DNA of 64,000 nt, from NCBI GenBank assembly GCA_031216915.1, contig CM062289.1:246203187-246267186 (forward strand), in the 5' to 3' direction. The stretch's first letter is position 1. Each line of letters starts with the position of its first letter. This DNA comes from Pictodentalium vernedei (Eukaryota > Mollusca > Scaphopoda > Dentaliida > Dentaliidae). Below the pieces are notes generated by a model. The model did not search any database, was not told where the DNA came from, and saw only the letters and a program-made list of their open reading frames with translations. Both the position numbers and the translations under genes were made by a program. Of the stretch, positions 31,600 through 42,122 are shown in pieces.

Positions 31600-33885
31600 G
31601 GCAGAATAGAGCATTGCGGACAAGAAACTAGACTAGCATGTTGATAGCAAGCTTATATATATATAGCGTCGTTCAATAATTCGAATGTTCTAAAGACATT
31701 ATTGGACTGCGTCGGCAACTCAGGGACAATGTCCCTGAACCGATCCAAAACTCCGTGTCCAATGACGCTATTAGTCTCTTATCCAGCATCGCAGCAATGT
31801 AGTCCGACGGAACAACCTCTGGAAGATAATGCCGGAAGAAATGTATGGCAGCTTCTGTTGTTCCGAAAGGGAAAGCTCGAAATCATCCGAATCCCTTTCG
31901 CCATCCTGTCGGACCCTATGAAATATTCGGTTGTCCGTACCTGATGCAACAGCGGAGTGCACCGACCCAGCGCCGTCGGATTATTCCTGATCCGACCGAG
32001 AATCTGTCGTTTGCTGGGATGCTACGATAAGCTGTGCTATTTTGGATAGCACGTCCGTCACTGAGGCCTGTGGAGAAGCAGTCTTACGATGCATTGCCAC
32101 TGGAAGCTCCGTGTTCGTTACCCCGTGCATACTTCTATTATGCGAGCGACCGGAGTGTGTAGGCCTCATGTCCCTTGGCTACCGGATGGCATGACCTGTT
32201 CGCCATAGAATCACTGAATGACGAAGCTGGCCGGATATTCAAGGTCATGTAGCCAATGTGCGGTCGTGTGCGCTGCTGTGAGGATGAGGAAGCATTATCG
32301 ACAGTCACTCGGACTGTCTATATAACGGAGCGTCCCGAGTGGCGGACATACGCTCCGAAGGTGAAATGTCTGCACCACAACATCCGGTCCCATATGTTGT
32401 TGCACGAGAGAGGGACCTCTCTCGCTCGCCGCCCGGACGGACCGGACGAGCTAGGAACCGGACTAACAGGCTTCCTTCGATCTCTCCTCTAATCCGTCGT
32501 CACTGGGTGTGTACTAAAGTCTATTTTAGTGCTCGCATCACCCAAATCTCCTTCCTAGACCGCAACGGACGAACCCGACTGCCGAACCATTCGGTGAATG
32601 GACGCTACATCGGGTGAGCTAGCGAAAGTCAACTCTGTCGATCCTACTAGGGACCTCTTAGGCGATTGACGTAATCCATGAGCACTAATTGCTGCTAGCT
32701 CTTCATTAATTATTACGACAGAGGCACACTTTTGAAAGACATCTCAGTAATTTTGCGAACAAGAAACCAGACATGCTTGTACATAGCAAGCATATAAAAA
32801 ATATATATAGCGTCGTTCAATAAATCGAACGTATCTGAGACATTATTGGACTGTGTCGGAACTGAGGGACGATGTCCCTGAACCGAATCAAAAATTTCTA
32901 AGTCCACCGACGCTATCAGTTTCTTATCCGGTATCGCAGCATTCTGGTCCGACGAAGAACCTCTAGAAGATGAAGTTGGATGACATATACAGCAGCTTAT
33001 GTTGTTCCGAAAGGGAAGCTCGAAAACCTCCGAATCCCTTTTCGGCATCCCGTCCGACCGTATGAAATTTTCGGACGTCCGCACCTGATGCTTCCGCGGA
33101 GCATCCCGACCCAGCGTCGTCGGATAATACATTATGTGACAGAGATTCTGTCATGCTGGGATGCTGCGATAAGTTGTGCTATTTGGGATAGCGTGTCCGT
33201 CACCGAGGCCTGTGCAGAAGCGGTCTTACGATGCTTTGCCGCTGGAAGCTCCGTGTACGTTGACTCCCGCATAATTCTTATGCGAACGTCCGGAGTCTCC
33301 AGGCCTCGTGTCCCTGGCTATCGGATGGCGTGACCTGGTCGCCGAGGATTCTCTGATTGGCGAAGTTGACTGGATATCGGAGGTCACGTAGCCAAGGTGC
33401 GGTCGTGTGCGCTGCCATGAGAATGAGGAAGCCTTATTGACAGTCTCTCCGGACTGTCTATATAACGGAGCGTCCCGAGCGTCGGACGTATGCTCCGAAT
33501 GCGAGACATTTTGTACCACAACATCTGGGGCCAGATGTTGATGTACGAGAGAGGGACCTCTCTCGCTCGCAGCCCGGATGGACCTGGACGAGCTATGAAC
33601 CGGACTAAAAGGCTTCCTCCGTTCTCCCGTCTAATCCGCCGTCACTGGGTGTGCACTTGGTTATTTTATAGCGCTCGCATCACCCAAAACTCCTTTCTAG
33701 ACCGCAACGGACGAACCCTGCTGCTGAACCATTCAATGAATGGACGCTACACCGGGCGAGCTAGCGGACGTCAAAGGCCGTCGAACCTACTAGGGTCCTC
33801 TTAGGCAATTGACGTATTACATGAGCACTTTTCCGCTAGCTCTTCATTAATTGTGACGACGGAGGCACACTTTTTTGGAAGACAT
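31600..33885. repeat. Tandem duplication of about 1.14 kb in the gag-like region of DIRS copy 3
   Basis: Units at about 31600-32745 and 32746-33885 share, in order, GCGTCGTTCAATAA (31665 and 32810, period 1144), GACATTATTGGACTG, ATGTCCCTGAACCGA, GCTGGGATGCT, ACGGAGCGTCCCGAG and GAGAGGGACCTCTCTCGCTC. Divergence between units is noticeable but moderate. Minus-strand gag-like fragments occur in both units, all broken. Confidence 0.87.
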
Positions 33886-35004
33886 CACGGATACATCACC
33901 CTGATCATGATCGTCTGAAATAGAGATTGATAAAGTAGAGTGACCCTGCAGGGAAAGGACCAGAATGGCCAATACCCCACTAACATACCGTGACACAGGC
34001 TTCCCATGTTGTCATCAAAATCAACATATACAGAACAGGAGTTAGTGCGAGTACACTGACTACATTATACAATGATTATGAAAGTCAGAGGAAGATTTCC
34101 TCTTATTACAATTGAACAATATCCTTTCATTGTGAAAAGAAAACGGAGTCCTAGTACTCGCACCGACCCCTGACAATCAAAATACATAATAACAAGATCC
34201 GTTAACATAGAAAAAATAATTGAATCAAAAACTTTTGAAAAAATATTTTTTCAGAACAGCCCAAGTTTCTGAAAAGTAATGTTGAGCCCCAATGGATCCC
34301 AAGCCTAAGTGTGGACAAAAATTCTAAAAATATTTTAAACAATTTATGCAACACTTACGAACTATAATAATGTATCTAGTTATGATTAAATTAACATCAA
34401 GATATTATTTTCAAGAAATCCCCCCTCACACAGAGGGCTGTTGGAAATGTAAACAATAAGTGTAAAAACACTAGATCAAGACTCCAGGCACCCTGGCCCG
34501 AAATCAGTTACCAATAATACACTATCTGATGCAAAACAGAGACTTCCAGGGAAGAAACTGCAGAACATCAGATGGTAGATGCAGAACACTACGCCTAACC
34601 ACCCATAGGTGAAGACGTAAACATGGGGAAAAGAACAGAATTCATTCTGTTATCCAGCTAAAACTCCCAAGAAATTTTAGTAATAATATTACAGAAAATA
34701 TGCCAAAAGCATGGGAGAATAGCAAGAGGGGACTTAAAGGAAAGGGAGAGAGGAAAACACTGAATAAGCAGTGTAATCTAGATAACAAGAATGACCACAA
34801 CAGGCTGTTGCCTCGAAAATAGGTAACTTAACATAATTTCATCAAAAAATTTTAAGTTACAGCCCTGATTATTTTCTGTCACTCATTTTTCCTCTCTTCC
34901 TTCTATATCCTCCTTAGAATCACCAATTCGCTAATATTTATGTGTCTGGCATAATTTAAACTGAGATTTACAAGCACAAAGATCAGTCAGATGTTAACTG
35001 ATGA
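33886..35004. other. Non-coding leader of DIRS copy 3
   Basis: Similar to 5750-6520 of copy 1, for example AGCCTAAGTGTGGACAAAA, AAACTCCCAAGAAATTTTA and TATGTGTCTGGCAT. No reading frame is supported. Confidence 0.6.
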
Positions 35005-35222
35005 AGGGCCAAACAAAGAATGATTAATGTCGCCAATTTCAGGACGTCCTTGACACTGCGCATGCGCAGTAGAGGTGAAGTATGGAGGGCCATTCAGGAC
35101 ATGTTTTCTTTGGTTTTAGATGCAAATTTTGGGGATTGGGGGGCAAAATTTGTGTTTGGCCCTATATTTTTAAGAGTTAGCACCCGCTATGTCTGGGTCA
35201 TTGGTACAGTATAAAAAAATTT
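35005..35222 (+). repeat. Right inverted terminal repeat of DIRS copy 3
   Basis: Reverse complement of 28279-28490, including GGGCCAAACAAAGAATGATT, CTGCGCATGCGCAGTAG and AAATTTTGGGGATTGGGGGG. Confidence 0.9.
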
Positions 35223-35400
35223 GACCTGTTAACAGCATGTAGGTTGTAGAGTAAACTCCTGTTAACTGAATAAAAAATTTAATTTTGTAATATGTTATAT
35301 GAGAAATTACCCCGATAATCACTCCTGTTTATAGACCTATTTGATCTCAGTACATTCAATAAAGGCAATATTTAGCAACAGCTCTAGAAAACATGCTCTG
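35223..35400 (+). mobile_element. Right part of pogo-like MITE A
   Basis: Continues the MITE with GACCTGTTAACAGCATGTAG, GAGTAAACTCCTGTTAACTG and AGAAATTACCCC, in the order seen at 41035-41220. The usual central hairpin and right end are lost, so this copy is truncated. Confidence 0.75.
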
Positions 35401-35479
35401 TCAAACATCCTGTCCAGGAGCATAATTATGGCTTGGCTAACCCCTAGCACTCTAGTAGTGCAACAGAATTTTCTCTAAT

Positions 35480-35670
35480 CACTCTGTTGTTCTCTTGTTT
35501 AACTATGAAATTAACCAATTATATCTTGTTTGACAATGCTCACCGAGCTCTGTCAAACAAGATATATTTGGTTAAATATCAAACTGAATTATGGGAAATA
35601 TTTGCTGCTGAAAACTTTGCCTTTTTGACATCAGTGTGCAGAGGGTTAATAGACCACAATTTCAACATGT
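35480..35670. repeat. Fold-back element with TTGTTTGACA...TGTCAAACAA hairpin
   Basis: The core ATATCTTGTTTGACAATGCT and AGCTCTGTCAAACAAGATAT forms a strong hairpin at about 35521-35570. Outer sequence ending CAGTGTGCAGAGGGTTAAT matches the end of the fold-back region near 24340. GGGTTAA at the end hints at a TTAA-type MITE. Confidence 0.6.
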
Positions 35671-35769
35671 TCTGCATTTTGTAAATAAAGATTGCGTCCT
35701 GCCTCATTTCCATTAACTGGTAGATTGCTAAAATGTTTTTTTTTTGACACTCAAATTTGTTCACGTCTT

Positions 35770-35835
35770 TGCTTTGTTAAAATTTATGAGAGTGCCTGCA
35801 GGCACTCTCACATAAACTGTAACAAGGCAAATCTA
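35770..35835. repeat. Hairpin GAGAGTGCCTGCAGGCACTCTC
   Basis: A perfect palindrome (GAGAGTGCCTG and its inverse) at 35788-35809 lies inside longer arms TTGTTAAAATTTATG and CATAAACTGTAACAA. Related, less perfect copies lie near 18593, 21700 and (one arm) 22340-22372. Confidence 0.75.
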
Positions 35836-36075
35836 TACAGATTAAATAATTTCACTTCAAAGATAATATGAAGCACTAAATATGAAGGCTTTACGTTACG
35901 TTACCTGCACTTCGGGGTAATCTCGTTCAAAAATGATTTTTCTTCCACCACATGCCAAATAACATCATCAGAATCCATAACAAAAGTGACTGGAATGTGA
36001 GCAGCTTCAATTCATTCAATATGTTAACCCACCGCTGTGGTTAGATATTGCTCATTTTTGTAGTATATACCTTTA

Positions 36076-36345
36076 TTATATATGCAAGTCTGGACATCAA
36101 CAGGCGTCATTTGCAGAATGAGGTCCCCAGATGGGGGATTTGGTAATGCAACCCTGCACAGAAGGGTATCGTTACTAAATTTACCCTCTATGAACCTCAA
36201 TCTGAATCAGGGTCTCAGGCCTAAACAGAAAGAGGTACCCAGAGGATAAATTGAGGGATTCGATGTATGGGAGTGCATCAGCAAATTCACCCTCTGGGGA
36301 CCTCAATCTGCAAATGACAGATTGCTTATTTCCAGACTTGTAATA
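36076..36345. mobile_element. Small fold-back element with inverted arms
   Basis: TCATTTGCAGAATGAGGTCC (36108) has its inverse GGACCTCAATCTGCAAATGA at 36299-36318. Outer arms GCAAGTCTGGA and TCCAGACTTG also match. CCTCAATCTG recurs internally (36197). The superfamily is unknown. Confidence 0.6.
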
Positions 36346-36590
36346 TGTAACTCTTCAATGCTTTTTCCAAATTCGAAATTGATTTTTCTCTATGACTGAT
36401 CAGCAGAACAGTAAATTGTCATTGCTTGAATTGTATTTTGATTTTGATGATGACATGTGCAGTGTGGTGGAAGCATTCAGCAAGTCTTGAGTCTGAATCA
36501 AATATCTTACCCACCTGGGGTGAGAATTCCCCATCCCACCTTGAGGATAATAATAATATCAAAACAAAACAAGTGTATAATAGAGCATAC

Positions 36591-36752
36591 CTTTGTGTTA
36601 ATACCCTGTCCAGATTCTATACCACCATGTGTTACCACCACTGATCCATCTCCATTGTAGATAGAAACATAACAGTTGTATACACCTCCACGCCAATTAA
36701 CTCCATACTTGAGAGGAACAATAGATAATCCTTTCTTTTTCCATCTGTTATT
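36591..36752 (-). CDS. Exon of xanthine dehydrogenase/aldehyde oxidase-family gene (NNRWKKKG...GQGINTK)
   Basis: A 162-bp exon of 54 codons with acceptor CACTTACAG and donor AAG|GTATGC, frame 0 at both edges. It encodes NNRWKKKGLSIVPLKYGVNW at its start and THGGIESGQGINTK at its end. In xanthine dehydrogenases and aldehyde oxidases the equivalent blocks are NRWKKRGLSIVPTKFG and THGGxEMGQGxxTK; the GQG segment contacts the molybdenum cofactor. The methionine of the usual EMGQG is serine here (ESGQG). The exon is separated by about 27 kb of repeats from the exon at 63784 and by 8.4 kb from the next one at 28162. Confidence 0.9.
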
Positions 36753-36987
36753 CTGTAAGTGAAAAAAATAAAAGTTTGGCCAATCCATATATTAATTTTT
36801 TATGTGCATACTATCCATTTATCATCACTGACAATTTGCATACAAACTGAAAACTGATGGAGTGCTAGATTACTTTAGGTGCTTAAAATTTGTTCATATG
36901 TATTTGGATTGTTAGTTTACTGGAAAGTGCTTACAGGCTAAGAAACCAGTTACTTTTCTTTCCAGTGAAATTTAAAATACAGAGATA

Positions 36988-37414
36988 CAGTGGAGTCCAC
37001 TTAATTCGATATCTGTTGACTGAATAATCCTGTTAACTGTCCATCTTTTAGTTGAATAACCCTGTTAATTGTTTATAACTTCAAAACACCAAACCATTTT
37101 CAAGACTTACTATACAAATTTGACCAGTTATTTGCATATTGGTTAAAGACTGAATTCCTGTTAACTGAATAAAAAATCTTTAAAGATTTACTCAGACAGC
37201 CATAGAACTCCCCTGTTTATAGAACTACTTGGCCTCAGTGCATCATTTAATCTAATAGATCTTGTTTGGCTAAGCTCTATGAGATATACCAAACAAGATA
37301 TAATGGAATAAATGCATAGTTTATAAGAATAATACAGAAAATGACAAAACTCCTGTTAATGGAATACTCCTGTTAATTGAGTATTTTTCGTTTGCAAAGT
37401 ACCTAGTCAATTAA
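36988..37414 (+). mobile_element. Pogo-like MITE B, main part (interrupted at a TTAA site)
   Basis: It begins TA-CAGTGGAGTCCACTTAATT. Internal blocks CCCTGTTAACTG, CAAATTTGACCAGTTA and a TAGATCTTGTTTGGC...CCAAACAAGATATAAT hairpin (37256-37305) match copies C and D. It is cut within CAATTAA at 37411-37414 by a TTAA-type MITE; the final AACAGGTTTCCACTG lies at 39365-39379. Confidence 0.85.
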
Positions 37415-37558
37415 CCCTTTACCTAACATGGAAAGCAGATGACACTTGCAAAAAAAATTTGTGAATAACTAATTTTTTTCATTTTTTGTCTCAAAAACAT
37501 AGGTCGATGAGCTCGTTCCGAGGGGTCATAATCTATGTTTTTGAGACAAAAAATGAAA

Positions 37559-39290
37559 CAAGAGGCCCCAGGGGGCCTTAGGCGCTCACCGAATGTTCCA
37601 TACTGTTAAGTTATTAATTTATTGGTGTTTAAGGTCACATATTTCTGCACAATGGCTAATCATGACCACGACAGTTTTACGGGTGGAGGAAGCCGGAGTA
37701 CCCGGAGAGAACCACCGAGCAACGGCGAGCAACTGTCAGCTCCCCAACATACTAACTCCACAAAAGCAGGGTTAGCATTGGTTGAAGACAGGTGCACCAT
37801 CGACGTGCAGTATGCCTTAGTACACAGCGTCACCGTGCCCCCACATGGGCAATGGGGGGTGAAGTGTCTTGCCCAAAGACACAACGCGGTTGATGCAGGT
37901 GGGATTCGAACCGAGGACCTCTTGGCTTGCAGCCTGTACCTCTACCAACTGAGCCACCATGCCCCCATACTGTTAAGACACAAATTTTATCAAAAGCTAT
38001 TCTTAAGGTTCTATAGAGTAAATCTATACTCTCTGTGGAGCTAAAAACATTAACAGGACTGAATGGGACAATGCTGCTGATCAAATATCAAAAGATTCTG
38101 CATGATGGTTCTGAAGAAGATTTTTAAAGAATTTTCCTTGAATTGCACAAAGTAAACATTCACGCCCCCATAGTGAGGCCCAATATTGATCGAGGGACTC
38201 AATTTGAACAAACTTGAATCAGAACCTTACTAAGATGCTACATACCAAATATCAAAAGATTTTGCCCACTGGTTCGGGAGAAGAAGATTTTTAAAGAATT
38301 TTTTCTTAAATTGCACTAAGTGAAAATTCACAGCCCATAGGGAGCCCCAATATTGATCGAGGTACTTGATTTGAACAAATGTGAATCAGACCCCATATCA
38401 AGATGCTGCATACCAAATATCAAAAGATTCTGACCACTGGTTCTAGAGAAGAAAATTTTTGAAGATTTTTTCTTGAATTGCACCAAGTAAAAATCCACGC
38501 CCCCATAGGTAGCCCCAATATTGATCGAGGAACTCGATTTGAACAAACTTGAATCAGACTCATACTAAGTTGCTGCATACCAAATATCGAAAGATTCTGC
38601 CCATTGGTTCTGGAGAAGAAAATTTTTGAATAATTTTTCTTAAATTGTACCAAGTACAAATTTACGCCCCCATAGGGAGCCCCAATACTGATCGAGGGAC
38701 TCAATCTGGAGAAGAAGATTTTTAAAGAATTTTTTTCTTAAATTGCACTAAGTGAAAATGCACAGCCCCCATAGGGAGCACCAATATTGATCGAGGGACT
38801 CGATTTGAACTTGAATCAGACCCATACCAAGATGCTGCATACCACATTCCGAAAGATTCTGCCCATTGGTTCTGGAGAAGAAGATTTTTAAAGAATTTTT
38901 CTTAAATTGTAAAAATTCATGCCCCCATAGTGTGTCCCAATATTGGTTGAGGGACTCGATTTGAACAAACTTGAATCAGACCCATACCAAGATGCTGCAT
39001 ACCAAGTATCAAAAGATTCTGCCCACTGATTCTGGAGAAGAAGATTTTTTAATAATTTTTCTATAATTCATATGGTGCTATCAGAGTTATGCTCCATACA
39101 GAGCCCCCAAGGGATGTGGCCATTTCATTTGAACAAACCTGAATTGCCATATAGTAATGAACATCCATCTGAAGTTTCGAGAAAATCTGACCAGTGGTTT
39201 CAGAGGAGAAGTCGTTTGAAAAATGTTCATGACGACGGACGACGACGGACGACGGCAAGTGATAAGTTGAGCTCCCTTCAGTGAGCTAAA
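37559..39290 (+). mobile_element. Pearl/Helentron-like tandem-repeat element B (about 6 units of 170 bp)
   Basis: It starts CAAGAGGCCCCAGGGGGCCT and GCGCTCACCG. Units contain GATGCTGCATACCAAATATC, GATTCTGCCCACTGGTTCTG and GGGAGCCCCAATATTGATCG (near 38230, 38400, 38573, 38830, 38993). It then has a GACGACGG microsatellite (39231-39255) and the hairpin end GAGCTCCCTTCAGTGAGCTA. Same superfamily as element A, with diverged units. A SINE lies near its left end. Confidence 0.75.
37598..37977 (-). mobile_element. tRNA-headed SINE, youngest layer of a nest
   Basis: The body is 37611-37964. CCATACTGTTAAG is duplicated exactly at 37598-37610 and 37965-37977. The minus-strand head has GGTTCGAATCC (B box) and TGGCTCAGTTGG (A box). 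Confidence 0.93.
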
Positions 39291-39379
39291 AAATAATGAA
39301 AATTAATAGGCGATTTTTTAGAAAAGCGCTGGCCGAATTTTGCCGTTACATTGGGTAAAGGGTTAACAGGTTTCCACTG

Positions 39380-39791
39380 TATTATGGCCTATCTGTTCTG
39401 TGAAATGCATTTACCCCCTCAATGATCATCACATATTTTTTAGTAATTACTGGCTGTACATATAAATAAAGATCCACTCCTATGAATAGACTGTATTAGT
39501 ACTTGGTACTTAAATACCATGCAATGATTGGTTATATTGAAAGTACGGAGGCTGAAGAGTTTTAAAATTGTGACAAATTCATGGGTAATAATTCTTCAAT
39601 GGATAATAAAAGTTTTTATTCAATTTACAGGAATCCACTATGAAACCCATATGCAAGTAGTAAGTCAAATTTATAATGAAGGTATTGTCAATGATTTTGG
39701 TGTTGGGAGGTCATATGCAATTACAAGGGTAATATATTTGCTTTAGAAATATCCAGTTAGGTGGGATCTATACATGCTATAACATATTCAT
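39380..39791. other. Intron, nothing recognised
   Basis: AT-rich; no exon, repeat or RNA gene seen. Confidence 0.4.
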
Positions 39792-40444
39792 GAAAATTAA
39801 AATTGTAATCTAATTTTTTTTCTCAATATACTTGCCAAACACAAGTGCCTTTATCTCATATAATTACTCCTATGGAAATGAGCAGATTTGAAGGATCTCT
39901 AAGAGAAAAAACCCTTAGAGAGCATGAAAGGACAAAAAAGACAAACAACAGACCAAACCAGTTTGACTAGATACCAAAAAGTAGGGCACCCATACCTGGT
40001 GCCCAAAGGAACCAGTTTACAAGTGACCGATTGTCCAATACCCACCAGGCATGTGTAATCAAATTTCTCGGAATTTCAAGACAACATGTGTATCTGTATT
40101 TGACAGCAGGGAGGAGGCACATATAAATATAATATAGAATGAAGTATATTATTTTATTGCTGGGAGGGTAATATGTTGTGTCACTTTGATAAGTATATTA
40201 AGAAATCAAATTTGGTATAAAATTTTCTTTTCTTCACAACTTACTAAAGAAACATAAGTGCCAACTGAACAAAAGGAGGAGGTTGTAGTCAAATATATAC
40301 ATGTGTTTATCATGGAATACCACCGGATGTCAGAGTTATAGCAAGTCAGGGTATAGTATAATCAGATTCAGCATTCTCAGAGAAATAGACTTGGGATGAA
40401 AATGATATCTTGCGTATAACAATATGAACAGAACACAACATATG

Positions 40445-40876
40445 AACATATGTTATTTATTTATTTATTTATTTATTTATTGGTGTTTAAGGTCACACAC
40501 TTATGCACAATGGCTAATCATGACCATGACAGTTTTACGGGTGGAGGAAGCCGGAGTGCCCGGAGAGAACCACCGAGCAGCTGCCAGCTCCCCAACATCA
40601 TAACTCCGCACTGCTGCACAGGCAGGGTTAGATTGGTTGAAGACATTCGCACCATCGACGTGCAATACGTCTTAGTACATGGCGTCATCGTGCCCCCATG
40701 TGGACAATCGGGGTTAAGTGTCTTGCCCAAGGACACAACGTGGGAGTCTGAATGGATCGCTAAGATGGTCACCCATTCGAGGATTAACCGGGCTCAACGT
40801 TCGTTGCTTAACTTCGGTGATCTGACGAAAACCGGTTACCGCAACCCCACTGTGCCCCCTATAAACATATGTTATT
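40445..40876 (-). mobile_element. SINE with 5S-rRNA-like head
   Basis: The body is 40458-40863 on the minus strand. AACATATGTTATT is duplicated at 40445-40457 and 40864-40876. The first ~105 bases of the minus strand (40863 down to about 40757) read like animal 5S rRNA: GATCACCGAAGTTAAGCAAC, GAGCCCGGTTAAT and CGAATGGGTGACCATCTTAG, covering the A box, intermediate element and C box of the internal promoter. After that, TGTGTCCTTGGGCAAGACAC and the rest match the tRNA-headed SINEs almost base for base, ending with (AAAT)n. Confidence 0.9.
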
Positions 40877-40941
40877 CAGACCTACAATAATTACGTTTAT
40901 TACCTAAACAATAAAACATGGTAAGCTTATAATTAGTGTTA

Positions 40942-41464
40942 CAGTAAAGTCCACTTAATTGTATATCTCTTAACTGAATATCCCTGTTAATTGAATATAA
41001 AAACCATTTATCATACCTCCAGTACAAATTTGACCTGTTAATTGAATATAGGTTATAGAGTAAACACCTGTTAATTGAAAAAAAAAATCTTGTAACCTAT
41101 CAAGAAATTACCCATTTATCATACCTCCAGTACAAATTTGACCTGTTAATTGAATATAGGTTATAGAGTAAACACCTGTTAATTGAATAAAAAATCTTGT
41201 AACCTATCAAGAAATTACCCTCTCTCCCCAGTTTTCTTTTGTTTATAGACCTATTTTGCTTCACTACATCCAATACAGACATTTAATCTATTATATCTTG
41301 TTTGACAGAGCTCATGGAGCTCTGTCAAACAAGATATAATAGAATAAATGCCAACTTTATCTCTAGAATACAGGAAAGTGACACAATCCCTGTTAATTTA
41401 ATACTCCTGTTAATTGAATAACTTTAATTAGCAAAGTGGCTATTCAATTAACAGGGTTCCACTG
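40942..41464 (+). mobile_element. Pogo-like MITE C with internal 106-bp duplication
   Basis: The ends are CAGTAAAGTCCACTTAATT and the inverse of AACAGGGTTCCACTG, flanked by TA. ACCTCCAGTACAAATTTGAC and the following ~100 bp occur twice (about 41003-41108 and 41109-41214). The centre is the hairpin TTGTTTGACAGAGCTC-ATG-GAGCTCTGTCAAACAA (41297-41331). It gives the empty-site reference for MITEs A and B. Confidence 0.85.
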
Positions 41465-41879
41465 TACTAAGATATTTCCCGAAGAGGGAAACAAGAAAAA
41501 CAAGCTTCTTAATGACTACACCATGATCTAGAGGATTGCAACAAAAATTTGATTACCAGTTATAAAGCAGACTAAGAAATCGAATAAAGAAGCTTAGAGA
41601 ACAAGGCCTACTGAAAGACAAGCTAAGATGCAGGTTACTTTTCCACCATGCAACATAAAATAAAATCGATGGCTACCATAATAGCTTAGATGTAAAAGCC
41701 ATACACTCAAAAAGGACACACCTGGAGTGTTTGTGAGTAAACTTATCCTTCTAAAGTGAAAAGGAACATGAAGGGCAATAATAACGCCTAAAAATAAAAA
41801 AAAATCCCTAGTGTTTAGATAATGCAATGAAATCCTAAGAATGAATAACTGCGATTTTAATTGGAGACAACAAGTATTA

Positions 41880-42122
41880 ATGAACAAGAGCAACACGAAG
41901 CATGGCATATGACCGATGGTGTCATAACGCCATGGTGGTCATATTGAATTGGCTACCTGAACCAAAACTGAAAGGAAGCATTGTCTAGTCATCCAAAACT
42001 AACCTCTAAAATTACGATTTGATCAAATATGCAGTTCTTTAGTTATTGGAGAGAAACCAAAAGTTATCGGACGGACAGACAGGTCAAAAACATAATGCCC
42101 CCGGGAGGGCGGGGGGCATAAA
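41880..42122 (+). mobile_element. Short tandem-repeat-class element end nested in DIRS copy 4
   Basis: GGACGGACAGACAGG (42069-42083) is followed by CATAATGCCCCCGGGAGGGC and GGGGGGCATAAAAAGG, a GC-rich hairpin. This is the same microsatellite-then-hairpin end as at 7335-7425. The left limit is a guess; a GACCGATGGTGTCATAACGC segment may be its body. Confidence 0.45.

Larger units (their letters stand above)
28279..35222 (-). mobile_element. DIRS-like retrotransposon, copy 3 (6.9 kb, lacks most of RT)
   Basis: Inverted terminal repeats at 28279-28490 and 35005-35222 and an internal complementary region at 28566-28650 match copy 1 in sequence (TACCAATGACCCAGACATAG). On the minus strand a recombinase region lies at about 30250-29560 (AAKVEG, RLKWRVFCRW, IANFLVYLFNE). 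An RNase H end lies at about 31130-30480. A gag-like region at 31600-33885 is duplicated in tandem. The RT core between RNase H and gag is missing when compared with copy 1, so this copy is non-autonomous. AAATTT marks both boundaries and is present once in related unoccupied MITEs. Confidence 0.88.
37411..39366. mobile_element. TTAA-flanked hairpin MITE (piggyBac-like ends), expanded by nested elements
   Basis: TTAA lies on both sides (37411-37414, 39363-39366). The ends are CCCTTTACCTAACAT and the inverse of ACATTGGGTAAAGGG. An inner hairpin TTTTTTGTCTCAAAAACATA against TATGTTTTTGAGACAAAAAA is at 37480-37556. The empty site CAATTAACAGG is seen in MITE C at 41451. The element is split by tandem-repeat element B. 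Confidence 0.82.

Noticed and set aside
40757..40863. Apparent 5S rRNA gene or pseudogene
   Set aside because: The segment runs directly into the SINE body and lies within one 13-bp target duplication, so it is a SINE head rather than an rRNA gene.
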